Source: Aedes albopictus
Lineage: Eukaryota > Arthropoda > Insecta > Diptera > Culicidae
NCBI RefSeq assembly: GCF_035046485.1
Contig: NC_085137.1
Span: forward strand, 450,050,980 to 450,114,979
DNA: 64,000 nucleotides
Reading direction: 5' to 3'
Shown: piece after piece, positions 43,917-56,817 of the stretch
Layout: every line of letters starts with the position of its first letter
How positions within the stretch are numbered: the stretch's first letter is position 1
Notes under the pieces: generated by a model
Told to the model about the DNA's origin: nothing
The model's database searches: none
What the model saw: only the letters and a program-made list of their open reading frames with translations
Position numbers and translations under genes: made by a program

Positions 43917-45285
43917 ATCTCAATCATCGCCGACAACTTGTTTGGAATTGCAGAATAGCAGCTAGTAGCAGCCAAATTTAATTTCAATGTCTCCCAGGAA
44001 TCCTAATCAACGATGTGGCATCATTTAATAGTTTTAAGATCAACATTTCTACGTCTGATACTTCATTAGAAAGGTTCATTAGCAAGCTTTTAGAAATTAC
44101 TTTAAAAGTTTAACTTTTTTCATTAAAGCCGAAGATATGCGAAGTTGAACATTTCATAAATTTTACCAAAAATTGGCAATGGTCTCATTCTGCTGCCAAT
44201 ATTTCAATAAGTATAGGGATTAAAAAATTAAAATTCTAGGGTTTACTGGTCCAAGTGGCCTACTTTCAACTAACGAACCTGAATCCCCTTAGTGCAATGT
44301 ACGGGCGGTGGTCAAAATGTTTGGAATAGACAACTTTTTTTCTCACACAAAAAAGTTCAACAAACTGTAACTTTTCATACAGTGTATCATAAATTCTCAA
44401 ATTTTGACTGTTTGTCAACCTATTATATGTGAATCATTGGTACAAATTTGAGCTCGATTGGTAAATCTTTTGCTAGAACCGTTCTCTCAAAACACTATTT
44501 TAAGACAACTAATTTTTTAACTGTCGTATCTCCGAGACCAGTGAATAAAAATTATTGAAATTTTGAAAATTCATTAACAATACATTGATACTTGATGTGA
44601 CATAATAAAATATAGTATTTAATTAGGATGAATGAAATTATACCGGTTTAACGTTTTCACCAATATAAAGAAAAATTAGTCAAATTTACAACACCACACA
44701 AAAAATACTAAATGTGTTCTTTCCTTATTTCATATCAGCTCTAATAGATCTTATCAAAGATTTCTTGAGAACAGAAGTGAAAAATCTTTGGATATCACAA
44801 CTAAAAAATATGACAGATGTAAAAAATTGCCATTTTTTCAAGAAAGATAAAAAAAGTGTCAATACATTATAACTTTTTTAATCGTTCAAAAAGTGTTTTT
44901 TTTAAGACTTTTGAAGCATTTGTGTATGGTTGACAAATGATCAAAATTTCATTCTTTTCAGTTCACTGGTTTCACGTGGAAATAATAGAATATGCTTAGA
45001 CGAAAATATGAAAACTAGATGGTTTCAAAAACATATGTTTTACTGAAGACTTTAAAATTTGAAAAAATAGCTTCATCATCCAAATAGAAGTAATTGAGTA
45101 TAACTCAAGGATTGTTACTTAAGGCGCAGATTATTTCGTGTAAATTTCGATTTAGGCTGAAGAAAGCGAGATCAAAGCATGAAATTGTGTTCGTTTACTC
45201 TCAAAATTTTTCCAATCATTCCTTCTGTGTTACCTCCAGAAGTTGATCTTGGGGTTGAGATTCCTTCAGAAAATCTTTCTGGAAT
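43917..45285. other. AT-rich sequence with a weak inverted repeat
   Basis: AAATTTTGACTGTTTGTCAACC at about 44399 roughly faces GGTTGACAAATGATCAAAATTT at about 44934, hinting at an old Tc1-like MITE of about 0.6 kb. No gene recognised. Confidence 0.35.
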
Positions 45286-45287
45286 TT

Positions 45288-45455
45288 CTTCTTCTTCTTC
45301 TTCTTTATGGCTCGACGTCCCCACTGGGACTTGGCCTGCCTCGCTTCAACTTAGTGTTCCTTGAGCACTTCCACAGTTATTAATTGAAGGGCTTTCTTTG
45401 CCTGCCATCGCATGAATTTGTATATTGTGAGGCAAGTACAATGATACAGGACTAT
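45288..45455 (-). mobile_element. Truncated Feilai-type SINE
   Basis: TTCTTC repeats, CCCCACTGGGAC, TTGGCCTGCCT, then CTTAGTGTTCCTTGAGCACT with TCCACAGTTATTAA are collinear with 9438-9600. The tRNA-like head is absent, so the copy is 5'-truncated. Confidence 0.75.
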
Positions 45456-45554
45456 TAACCGGATTTTTTCACAGAAGGTCCACTTGGTATGTATCCAGAA
45501 ATTTCTATACGGATTTTATAGGAATTTATCTTGGGATTTCCCAAGAGATTTTGT

Positions 45555-46660
45555 AAGAATTTGAGTTTGCAATTTATTTAGAGAGAATAATGTTTCAATT
45601 CAAGGCATTTTAAGAGCCCCTTAAGTTTCAGAGAGATTCGGAGAGCTCCAGGGTCGTATCTTAAGCTCTTCTGAAAATCCTCTGAGACTCCCAGGAACCC
45701 CTTCGAAAGCCCCTGAAATCCAATGAAACCCCTTAGTACGCCTTGAGATCTCCTGATACACACCTAAAACCTCCCCAGCAACCCTTCTGAAGCGCCCTGA
45801 AGAACCCATGAAGCGCTACTGACACCTCTTGAAAGCCCCTGAAAGCCCCTGGGACCCTCTCAAATAGACATTGGACCACCAAGAGCACCCTTGAGACCCC
45901 TGGAAAACCCCTGGGACCCCATGAAGTGCTTGTGAGACCCTCTGAAGTGCAACTGAGACCAGCTAGAATCGCCTGAAACATCCCTGGGACTTTCTGAAAC
46001 GCCTCAGAGACCCCCTGAAACCATTTTGGAACCACTTGAACGCCCCTGAGACACCCTAAACCACTGAATCGCTTCGGAAATCCTTTGAAGCGCACCCGAG
46101 GTCTGAAATCTCATAGGAGCCCCTGGAACGCTCCTGAGATTTTCAGGTAACCGCCTGAGACCTCCTGATATCGCTTGAAATGCCCCTGAGATGCTCCTGA
46201 TAACCCCTAAATCACCCCTGAGACCCCTGGAACCTCCCTGAAACTTCCTGACACGCCCCAGAAAACCCCTGAAGCGCCTCTGAGACCCCTGGAATCCCCC
46301 TCAAACCCACTGGGACCCCCTAAAACGCCCCTGAAATGCCCTGGAACTCCCATTAGACTCCCTGAAGCGCCTCTGAGAGCCCTGGAACCCCGCTGAAACT
46401 CCCTCTGCCCCCCTGGAAACTCTCTGCACAAATCTGAGGAACCAAATGACGGATCGCCCTGAAAACTTGATCGATTGGTCACCACCAGCCAAGCGATCAA
46501 CTTTTCAGCGTGATTGAGTATTTGGTTCTTCAGATTTGTGCTTTTGAGGTGTGGCTTTGTTCTATATTCACCTGAAGTGCCTCTGAGATCATTTGGAACT
46601 CCATTGAAGCCTCCCGAAAAGCCCCTGCTTGCAACCTACCTTTGCTCACCCCTATAAATG
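45555..46660. repeat. GC-rich variant of the 12-bp minisatellite, cluster 5
   Basis: Units such as CCCCTGAGACCC, CCTGGAATCCCC and AACGCCCCTGAA step by 12 bp. Much richer in C than the other clusters, but built on the same CCTGRAR core. Minus-strand frames here (45733-46095, 46207-46500) show GVPGGFRG-like periodicity and are not genes. Confidence 0.75.
46426..46541. mobile_element. Small palindromic element within the minisatellite
   Basis: GCACAAATCTGAGGAACCAA at the left faces TTGGTTCTTCAGATTTGTGC at the right. The centre is TGGTCACCACCAGCCA. It shares one arm with 19660-19765. Confidence 0.7.
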
Positions 46661-46829
46661 CCCCCTGGCTACCTTTCCATAATTTCTGTAATTATTACAT
46701 TTTCCAAGGCACAGTATTGGTTCCGAATAGCTCTCCCTCTTTTTATGCTGGACAAAAAAGGTGCATACAATAAAAGTTTATACAAATAACCTGCATAAAA
46801 AAATGGTTTTATACACCAGATATTCATCC

Positions 46830-47740
46830 TGGTATTTCTCCGGGGATCTTTATGGGGAATACTTAAAAGAACCCATGAATGCCTTTGGAAATTACGGCAT
46901 CAATTTTTCAAGGATTTCCTCAGGGATTTTTTCCAATGTTCCTGAAAGATTTCCCTACAGGCCTATAGAAATTCAGGGGGTTCTTTTAGGATTTCTCCAG
47001 GATTTCCTGAAGGTGTTACTACAGGTATATCGTTAGAAATTTTCTTGTGATTTCTTCCGGACTCCTGCAGAGATTCTTGTACAATTTTGTCGGAAATTCT
47101 CCTAAAGTTTATGCTAGAATTTTCAAACCATTTCTGCTGGGATTCATGCAGGCCTCTCTCCAGATATTTATCCATAACGTTTTTCAAGAATTCTTCCGTG
47201 GATTTCTTCTGGAATTCTTACAGAGATTTCTTCAGATATTTCAATAGAAATTTCTTCAACGATTATTCTAGGGATAATTCCAAAATTTTATTCAGAAATT
47301 CTTTTAAGAATGCTTCTAGGGATTTCTTCGGAGATTGCAATTTAGATTCCGTCATAAATTACTCAAGAGATTTATATGAGAACTCCTGTAGATATTTCGA
47401 AATAAATTACTTACGGCGGTCATTCAGGAATTTCTGAAGGGTTTCGTCTTTGAATTTATCGAGGAAATCTTCGGGAGGTTTCTTTTAAAAATTATACAAG
47501 GAAATTTACCAAGGATTTCTACATCGATTCCTCTTGTAATTTTTTAAAGGTTTTTCAAGAGATACTTCCAAACATATTCCCAGCAATTTCGCTATGAATT
47601 GCGCCAGGGATTCCTTAACTAAGAAGAATTCTCAAAAGAACCCCAATAGAAACCCCTTGAGGAACCTCTACGAAAACACTTCTTACGAATTCTTAAAGAC
47701 AATCAAACGAAATTCAACGAGATGTACTCCTAGCAACATT
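46830..47740. repeat. 12-bp-period degenerate minisatellite, cluster 6
   Basis: Units of the TTTCTCCAGGAT / TTCTTCAAGAAT type. Long frames such as 47087-47437 plus reflect the repeat period, not coding. Confidence 0.75.
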
Positions 47741-47759
47741 TTTGGACGAATTCCAAAAA

Positions 47760-48277
47760 AAACGCCTTGTGTAATTTGAAAACCGCTTTTGGAGAAATCT
47801 CGATGTTACCAAGAATAATCTCATGAAGACATTTCAGCATCCCATCAAAAAACGTCGAAGAAAATCTTGGACGAACTTTTCCCATACTTTCTTCAAGCTC
47901 GTTGAGTACCCCCTTAGACTTTCTCGACTTCGCCATTATGTTGACCGTAGATTCTGAAAGTCCAATAAAGGGTCTTGTACCATTTGGGCAGGTGTACCTA
48001 TTTTGGGCACTTACCGCTATAACTAAGTCGATTTCAAACCGATTGATTTGAGTTTTTGTATAGAGTAAGATACTGTACGTGCCTAACTCTATCCAAAAAT
48101 TCAAATCAATCCGTTTGAAATTGACTTAGTTATAGCGGCAAGTGCCCAAAATAGGTACACCTGCCCAAATGGTACAAGACCCTATGACCCTTTTCTTATG
48201 AGAGGAGTTAAACGACCTATGTGCTCCAATAATCCCCTTTTGTGTCTTCCATATTTTTAAATGTATAATATTACATA
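47760..48277 (-). pseudogene. Unidentified protein remnant split by a MITE
   Basis: Reading down the minus strand, KTQKGIIGAHRSFNSSHKKR precedes the MITE at 47970-48182. After it come LSESTVNIMAKSRKSKGVLN and ELEESMGKVRPRFSSTFFDG up to about 47760. The composition (charged, helical) looks like real protein, unlike the minisatellite frames beside it. I do not recognise the family; a transposase N-terminal part is one possibility. Confidence 0.35.
47970..48182. mobile_element. Palindromic MITE, GGGTCTTGTACCATTTGGGC termini
   Basis: GGGTCTTGTACCATTTGGGC with AGGTGTACCTATTTTGGGCA at the left is mirrored by TGCCCAAAATAGGTACACCT with GCCCAAATGGTACAAGACCC at the right. The inner part is also complementary (TATAACTAAGTCGATTTCAA). 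It disrupts an unidentified frame. Confidence 0.85.
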
Positions 48278-48911
48278 CACTCTTAAAAAAAATAGGAAAA
48301 CCAACACCACAAGGCACCGAATAAGCTAGCAAAATGCGATTCACCCCCGGATGAGCTGCAGTGAAACCTTTGGTCCAATCCTTACCCTGTCCATCCTTCA
48401 AAATGTGACCTTCTAACCTCGAGCTGCCACGAGTACCCTGGCTTCCACCCATTACTAACAGATACCATTAAAAAGTTATTACTCTGTATAATGTATACTA
48501 TTAAGTACAAAAAAAAAGATCTTCGGCTCCGTAAAGCATTATACGTGATTGAGCCCCAAATAAATGAAATAGATGAAAAAAAATAGGAATTTACACGTGA
48601 CGTAAACCATCAACATACGTAAACATTTCATGACTGAATGGCAACTTTACATCCATCATGTTAGTTCGAGTTGGTTGCGCAAAATGTCAACTAACCTAGC
48701 CCAGTGGTAAACTCCATGCCTCTCAATCATCGGACCAGTGTTCGAATCCAGTTAATTATTTTACATTCATATGTTTCATCTGTCGATTCGGTTTTAGCGA
48801 TTGCTAGCTCGATTTTATTTGTGATAGAAGATCTAAATTTGTGTGAAACGGGCCGCTCCTTTAATGTGCATCACAAGTGAACATAATTTTACATGATTTT
48901 TTCTTAGAGTG
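48278..48911. mobile_element. MITE-like element, CACTCTTAAAAAAAAT ends, containing a tRNA-like segment
   Basis: CACTCTTAAAAAAAAT (48278-48293) faces ATTTTTTCTTAGAGTG (48896-48911). Inside, 48694-48755 has a tRNA-like promoter: TAGCCCAGTGGTAAA (A box) and GTTCGAATCC (B box). Either a SINE inserted within the element or a chimeric family. Confidence 0.55.
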
Positions 48912-49189
48912 AGCTAAACACTAATTCAGGATTTTCTTCATGATTTCCTTCAACATGTTCTCCAGTAGAACATGTTATGAAAATGTCTTCATAACGTCTT
49001 CCATGTCCAACTGGAGCTCTGTCAGATATTAACCATTCAGATTGCCTATGCTTATTAGCAATATTGGAATGCCCTGGATCTGTATTCCTCTAAGAATAGA
49101 CCTTCAGTTGTATTGTTCCGAGTACATCCTAGCCGGAATTTTCCTAACGACAGTTTAATATACTCATATAGATGCTAATTGACGTATTC

Positions 49190-51660
49190 TCGGAAGGATA
49201 GTTCGAAAAATTCTTGAAGGTATTCTCATGAAGGCTTTGAGACTATTAGTGGAAAAAACTCTCGAGGTATCCCTGTAAGAATTCCTGAAGCACATCTCTG
49301 GAGAAATTATCCTGATGGTATTTCCGGAGAGTCCTATCCAGAGAGTGGTATCCTTGGAAAATTGCTTGAATTCACATGAAGGAACTCCTGAACGGATCGC
49401 TGGAATGTATACAAAAGGAAATGTCTGGTGAAATTTAAGGAGAAATTCCTAGAAGCATTGCTGATGCATTCGGTAAATGATTTTTGGGAGGAATCCCTAG
49501 GAAAATACCAAAAGAGTCCCTTTAGGATCCCCTGAAGAAATGCCTGAAAGAATCACTAGATGAATTATTGTAAGAATTCCTGATGTCTTAGTAAATGGCT
49601 GAAGGTGTTCCCGAAGGAATCCATGAAACATGTTTAAATAATTTCTTAGAGAAATTCCAGGAGAAGTTTCTAGAGAAATCCTTACATAAATTTCGGAGAG
49701 GGATCCCTGGTGAAGTTCCTAGCTAGAGGAATCCTGGAGTTCTAAAACAATCAGTGAGGAAAACCCAAACAGCGTTCCCGGGGGAATTTGTGAAAGAATC
49801 CTTTTACATTTTTTTGGAAAAATCCCTGAACGACATTCTACAACCCTCATAACATCGATGAAAATACTGCTAGGGAAGTTCCTGAAGAAATCCATGGAGA
49901 AAAAAACCTTAGGATACATTCCTACAAGAACAACAGAAAGAATTTCTGAACAAATTCTTTTGCAGGAGCAGCAATTCCTGAACAAATCCGTTGATGAATT
50001 CCTCAAAGATTCCTTTGGAAAATTTGAGGAAGAATTCCTGGATGACTTCTTGGAGAATTTCCTGCAGTTCCTGTAGAAGCATCCCTCGAAACCTCTGAAG
50101 GAGTTGTCCTAGAAGAATTCCTCTAGAGAAATTCTTGGAGGAATCCCTGGATAAATTTCCGCAGAAACCCTTGAGGGATTCCTGGAGAAATTCTTAGGAG
50201 AATGTCTGATGTAATTCCTAGAGAAATCCTTGGAAGAATTCCTGAAGAAATCCCTGAAAGAAATCCAGGATGAATCCCTGGAGGAATCCCTTGATGAAAT
50301 CCTGGATTCATTTCAGAAGAAATACCAGGAGGAATCCTTGAAGCAAATCCTAGAATAATTCCAAAAAGAATTTCTGTAAGAATCTTTGAATTCAATTCCT
50401 GGAACAAATCCTGAAGCAATCCCTGGAACAATTCCTGGAAAAATCCCAGGATGAATTTCTGACGGGATTCCTAGAGGAATTAAGGGACCATCCCTGGAGA
50501 AATTTGAAAAAAATCTTTTGATGAATTCCTGGAAAAGTACCTTGAGAAACATCAGGAAATATTCCTAAAGAAATTCTTGGACCAATTCCCGGAGAAATCC
50601 CTGGAGTAAATCCAGAAGGAATCCCTGAATCAATTCCCGGAGTAATCTCTGAACGACACCAAGAGGAATTTCCTAAGAAAATCCCTAAACAATTCTTGGA
50701 GGAATGCATGGCGGAATTTCTAGAGGGATCCCTAGAGGAAACCCAGATGAAATCCCTGTACAAATCTTTAGAGCAATCCCTGGAGCAACCCTTGAAGGAA
50801 TCCCTGGAGACGTTCATGTAGAAATTCCCTAGCGAAACCCCTAGCTGAGGAATTCCTGGATGAGTTCCTGCAAGAGTTCATGAAAGAATTCCAGGAGGCA
50901 TTCCTGAAGGAATACCAAGAAGCGTTCCTAGAGGAATCATTGGAGGATTTAAAAAAAAATCTGGAGTTATTCCTAAAATAATCCCAGAAAGAATTTTTGG
51001 AGGAATATTTGAAGGAATTCCTTCAGAAACCGCAGGAGGAATCCAAGAAGCAATCTCATGAGGAATTCCTTAGGCTTAAGAAATCCCATGATAGTTTTCT
51101 AAAAGAACTTCTGGAAAAAAATGTGTAGCAATTCTTGTCTGCCGCAATTTCTGGATAAATTTTAGAAGAAATCCTTCGACGGACAAATAAAGGAATTTTG
51201 AACAAAATTTTGAAGGAATACCTGGATTATTTTTTGATAAAATGATAAAATTTTCCGAAAGAATTCCTGTGAGAAATTCCTGCAGAAATACTTCGAATAA
51301 TTCCAGATGGAATTAATGGAGCCATCTATTGCGGAATTTTTGAAGGAAGAACTATGGACTATGGACTATGGAGGAACCCTTGAAGACATCTCTGAAGGAA
51401 TACTTGCAAAAAAACCTAAAATGATCTCTTTTGGAGTCATTGGATGAATTCCGGAAATAATCTACAGTAATTCTAAGAACTACTGGAACAATTAGTGGAG
51501 AAACCTCTAAAGGTATCCTAGGAGAAATTCGCCCAGGAATGTCTGGTGAAATACATAGAGCCATGCAAGCCATGAGATTGCTGGAGGAATATCTGAAGGT
51601 TTCCTTGGAGGAATTAAAAAGAAATTCAAATTCATTGCCTTTGGTTGGACGATATTTGAA
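49190..51660. repeat. 12-bp-period minisatellite, cluster 7 (longest)
   Basis: GAATTCCTGGAG, GAATCCCTGGAG, AAATTCCTGGAG and relatives step by 12 bp over about 2.4 kb. Its part from 49867 onward is also the outer portion of the left arm of the giant inverted duplication. Frames such as 50392-50817 minus (SRDSFKGCSRDC-type repeats) are by-products. Confidence 0.85.
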
Positions 51661-53510
51661 TTGAATACTAGTGGAAATTGGATAATTTTGAGCTTCTACT
51701 CTCTTAAGCACCATATGCTTCTAGAAAGTCCTTCTTTTTTTCTACCGGAACAGATTCCGGCATATCCGGAAAATTTGTTGTTTCTGTATTTCGTCAATGC
51801 ATATCAAAAAATTTCCCCATTCAACCAAGTTTTTTGTTTGGTAAAATTTGATGAGATTATCGGGCTCTTAGAGAAATACTTGGTGAAATTTCTTGTGGTT
51901 ATCAAGAAAAAAAAAATATGATAGTTATGGATAAAGTCCAAAATTATTAGAATATTGGCCTTTATTTCTTGAGAGAATTGTTAAGGAACGTTTAATTTTT
52001 GATAACCTTTAGTTTTCTCGTATCAAATTCAAAATGGGAGGACCTCATAGGCTACACCTATGAGAAGATGAAACAACGAACTTTTTATAGAATTTCTGGT
52101 TTCTTGAAATTAGTAGTTTACGCAACAAGGTGCAGAATGAAGATTTTTACAGCACGAGTCGTACATTTATCCAACGAGGCTTGCCGGGTTGGATAATTAC
52201 GACGAGTACTGTAAAATCGAGTTCTGCACCGAGTTGCGTACAACGTTTTTTTGCAATTTCATAAATTACCGCTCTAGGGTGGTTTTTAACAAAACTTTTT
52301 CATCAAACTACACAATGATGTTCATTCATAGCCATGTTCAAGAAAATCTAATCATAGCAGGTTATACTGTGCAGTTGTCACATTTTTTTCTAAGCTTCGT
52401 CCAGAAAGCATCAAGAAGTTAATCAAAACTGAAAACAGTGCTGTAATGGTGCATTACGCAATGCAAATCAGTGTTGTAATGAATCATTACAGCACTGCTT
52501 ATTTGGTGTGGGAAAGTAGGCCTTTTCCTGTCAGATTTGCATGAGGTAAAACAGCCTATTACGATGAGAAATTGCAAAAAATATTTTACGCAAATTGAAG
52601 ATAATGTTTGTTTATTGGATGACTGACTTTGGTGGGAGTTCTAATGGTTTTGCCTTGCAGTCACAGAAATAAGCGTTGATTCTTTTAATTCATCGTCGAC
52701 GTTTCGATCCTCGGGTTTGGATCTTCTTCAGGGCCTACAGGGTGCGGCAGGAAAAAATGCGAAAATTTCAAGGCGCTATCACACGCTGAATATGGGATAT
52801 ATTTGACTTTTTTTCATTACAGTGTGTCAGTCAACGTCTATATTTTAGCACTACAAAAGAAAAATGAACATATTTGATTTTTAACATGTTATAATGTAAG
52901 CCTAAAAAGTTAGTATCAATAAGCTGCGTGCCCAAAGGTCATAAAACAAAATGGCTAAAATATTAAAAAAAATTAGCTTCAATTCGATGAAAAACCAGGT
53001 CATACTAATCCAGAATCATGTAGTTTCACATACCAGATGAAATAAACACATATATATGATGATATTGTAGAGAAAATTAAATATTGTGTTTTATCAGATA
53101 TGAAATTTCTTCAGCTTCAGGCGCCATCTTGTAAAGGATTGTGACCAAAAAAAGGATTTTTTTTAAATAATGTTTCAGGAAATTAGCTAGTTAGACATCA
53201 TGGAGCATTGAAATGTAGATTGGTTAACGTCAAATGGACGAAAATGAGGTTTGCAGTTAAAAAACACTTTCACATTTTTTTCTGCCGCATACTGTATGGT
53301 TTATTGACGGTTCAATTCTCGATAATTACACATTTTTACATTTACTTACTCGAAGTTGATCAACTCGTGAAGTGCCGTATTTACACGGAGGTATGTCGGG
53401 ATTTTGGTAAAATGGCCTCACTGAGAATAAACAGATTGAAATTGTAGAAAATTGTGGAGATGTAACAAATTAAAAACCTACTTAACAGTTTTTTGTACCT
53501 TTGCTAATCC
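49867..53510 (+). repeat. Left arm of the giant inverted duplication
   Basis: Every segment has an inverted counterpart at 60422-64000. The frame 53208-53447 plus equals 60479-60718 minus in 78 of 79 residues. The frame 51352-51714 minus matches 62150-62512 plus with few changes. Position 49867 pairs with base 64000, so the arm is at least 3.6 kb and probably continues outward. It contains about 60 bp (near 52790-52850) missing in the right arm. Confidence 0.92.
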
Positions 53511-53632
53511 CTAATAGAGGACTCAGTTTGCAAGAACTTTGCCGAAGTCAGTATTCTGTTTTATTAAATTAGTGAATTTATACAGCCGTTTTTATGTTGG
53601 GGTCCTATATGACCCATCCGGCTCCAAAGGGT

Positions 53633-53821
53633 TAAGGTAAAACCGGATGCATTTCCTCATTTTCTGGTTTTTAATTTTTTATCAAATAACAAAGCAATAT
53701 TTTCAAAATCGGGTTTCATACACATGTTTTGTTTTTTTTTTTGTTTTTTTGCAAAAAACATTTTTACACGAAATTTTGGAAAACCAAAAAAAATGGTGAA
53801 ATGCTTCCAGTTTTACCTTAA
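53633..53821. mobile_element. Palindromic MITE, TAAGGTAAAACYGGAWGCATTTC termini
   Basis: TAAGGTAAAACCGGATGCAT at the left faces GAAATGCTTCCAGTTTTACC with TTA at the right. The centre is T-rich. It lies just inside the left arm of the large inverted duplication. Confidence 0.7.
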
Positions 53822-54229
53822 ATCTGGGTAAATTTTCAGCATTTTTGTCCTAGGCAATCAAAACCTTTATGTAGTTGACTAATTTTTTTTTGTCTGTATT
53901 AACGAGATTTTTAACCCTAGGCTAGTTCATCTCGGTATAGTTGACTGATATTTATAATGGTTTTTCATATCTTAAGAAGATTTTTGGTATCTTTTGAAGC
54001 GTATTTATATTTTATATCATTGAAAAAATGAAGTGTTTAGTTGTCTCTCTGATGTCTTTGTTTTTTCCTCAATCATTCCAAAAAAGTTTTGAGGAGTTCA
54101 AAAATCTTTTAATTATTTTCCTAACAGTTACACAGTTACGGTTACCGTTAATATTTCAACAATTATCATAAAATCTCAAAATGTTTTCTTCCTTAACATT
54201 TGGTATCCCAAAAATGGAAAAATATAGAG

Positions 54230-54680
54230 GCAGTGATGTGTTGTTGGCGTAGAAATCTTTCAACAAATCGAAAACTTATTTGTCCGACAATTCGACATAT
54301 TTAACATCCTTTTCAAGGATTCTATAATTATTACAAATATAAGTATTAATGTTGTGTGGTCAATGAACTTTAAAAATTGACAGAAGCTTTATTTTTTGGC
54401 TGGTGGTTCTAGTTGTGCAGCAGTGGTCATGAAACATACAAATAATCGAGCATGTTTCATGTTTCATGACCACTGCTCAACAACGAGAGCCACCTGACAA
54501 AAAAGCTAAGGTTTTTGTAAGTTTTATAAAATTTTCTTAACCACTCAACATATTTGTTATAATTATAGAATCCTTGAAAACAATGTAAGATGAATCGAAA
54601 CGTCGGACAAATAGGTTTTTGATTTGTTAAGTGACTACTACGCCGATAACATACTATTACTGTCAGATTCCCTCGGTCGA
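54230..54680. mobile_element. Palindromic element, Penelope-terminal-repeat-like
   Basis: GGCGTAGAAATCTTTCAACA, CTTATTTGTCCGAC and AAGGATTCTATAATTATTAC on the left face GTCGGACAAATAGG, TAATTATAGAATCCTT and CTACTACGCC on the right. Centre: GCAGTGGTCATGAAACAT facing ATGTTTCATGACCACTGC. The right arm has ATCGAAACGTCGG, resembling the Penelope terminal-repeat motif here. About 450 bp, non-coding. Confidence 0.65.
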
Positions 54681-56817
54681 TACTATTTCCTCCGGAAAAT
54701 GTTAAAGTACCTATAGGGATGTTCAACAACAAAAATTAGAAAAATCAAAATTAACAAAATTACGAAATAAAAAATCAACTACCAAAACATGTTTTAATCG
54801 AGTTTAAATGATGAAAAATGATACTTAGATCAAAAAACAAATGGGTATAAAACGGTTTACTGAATTGTCTGAAGGCAACAGATAAATTGAGATGGACATA
54901 ATGTGGGAGGCACTGTGCATGAGTTTCGACAGTAGTTGGAAAGCTTCTCTTCAATGATCTACGTTTTCAAAAATTCCCCAGTTGTTTTCTGAACGCTGAC
55001 ACCAGTGACACCATATTCAAAATAATTGGTTTGATTAAAACTTTCAGATTGATACGGATATTCAGAAATTTTACAGATTTTTTTTTTTCAGAAAATGATT
55101 CAGATCAGTTAGTCTATTGATAATAAAATGAATGAATACTTTTGTAATGCCGAGCTTTTTTATCTCTTCTACATCCCAGTAAATCTTCTGGGCACTTAGC
55201 GCTAACCTTGTCCAAAAAAGCTCCAAACGTAAAAAGGAATGTGCGTTGCGTAGTTATCCTTTTACCCTTTGACACTATTGGTCGTCAACTCATGCATGTG
55301 TCATCTCTAAGTGTTAATGTCACACTCTATCATCGGTCGTCGCACACGCCAATACTACTGTTTAACTAAGTGTCCCATAAGAGTTCCTAAGTTTTTGCTC
55401 ATACATGAGAATAAGGCGTACAACAGTAGAATTCAGCAAACAGCGTCAACTAGCCACCGTTACACGTCACATGTGCGATTGGATGCGTTTCGCTCGGGTC
55501 CGGTAAAGGCTGGTACTGGCTGGCACTATAGGCATAGCGGAGGCTCACGAAACTGATGCGCAATTACTGGCTTTGTATGTACCATACCAACTAGCACCGT
55601 TGTGAGTGAGAGTCGGCGGCATTTCATTCGCAAATTTTCCCTGTGTGTTCCTCAACAAGTGCTAAAAGCTATTCATGTATAAATGTGTTGTGTACACATC
55701 GTAGCTCCGGCCTGGAGCTTCAATGACCGCCGTCGTCCAACGAATTAGCAGCGTTGCTGTGAATGTCAATTGCTTGATTAGAGTGATTTGTGACGTATAG
55801 GATGGATCCTCATTGCTCATGTGGGATGCAGAGGGAGATGCTTGAGCAATTGCGATGATCTCCAGCTGATCAGATTTGCATAAGGCAATCAGTTTAATTT
55901 AGATTTATTTATGTAATTCTTTCCTGAGTTATTGAACATTCTGGGCTCGTGTTCTTCATTGACGGGTGACGTTACTCGGCCTGATCAATAGACGGTCAAG
56001 ATCGTGCACCCACCGTGTCGACAGACTGGCTGTATTAGCGATCAAACCAACCACGAGACCGATTTCACCTTCCACGACTTGGTTGGTTATTCAATACCGG
56101 TGTTCCAAAGAGTAGCCTATGTGGAGATATGACGGACGACCGAAGAGACCGATGAGGTATTGTTTACCGTGGAGCAACGGATATGGTTCAACGGTTTTTC
56201 AATGCCAAGGTTACCTCATTCGACAACCCATCCATGGGGGTACGCTACGTGCTTTTTGCCCTAAGATGGTTTCGTGCTCCTTCGTGAGACGGAGGGAAAC
56301 CTCCAAGAAGTCACGTGTACCGCGGAAGAGGTTGTTTGTTGCGTCTCTAAGTACCTGCCTATATGCAAAGCCGAGCAAATTCGATTTGCAATAGTTATTC
56401 AATTGACTGGAACCAAGCTCATGGATGAAAACAGTGGGACGAATTGGGTTGTTACCACTTGAGGGTAAACTCTCTGTCATCACTTTATAAAAAGCACAAA
56501 AAAATATTTTCAAGATTTGAACCTAATGAGGTTTTTGAAGAGATCATTCATTTTCTATAATTAAAGAACTCCAAACCAATTTTCCAAAAAAATGTAAAGA
56601 AATTTTTTATAACCTTCCTGCTTCTATTACTCTAGGCCCAAGGAAGCCAAGAATATTTCCATCGTGAAAAAACTTGGAATTTACCCTGCATTATACTCGT
56701 CGTTTCCAGGACGTTTTTTCTCTTTAGCTATATGGACCCACTAGAACTCATGTTATTCATTAGCTCTTTTATCTCACTAATGTGATTATTTAGAACTTAC
56801 TGCTATCAAAATTGTCT
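54681..56817. other. No recognised gene; spacer of the inverted duplication
   Basis: Mixed composition, more GC-rich at 55450-56460. Frames at 55311-55556 and 56119-56394 are short and unrecognised. No repeat boundary is clear. Confidence 0.4.

Noticed and set aside
53208..53447. 79-residue frame present twice (also 60479-60718 minus), which might suggest a conserved gene
   Set aside because: The similarity is due to the inverted duplication of the whole 3.6-kb arm. Non-coding flanks are equally similar, and no family is recognised.
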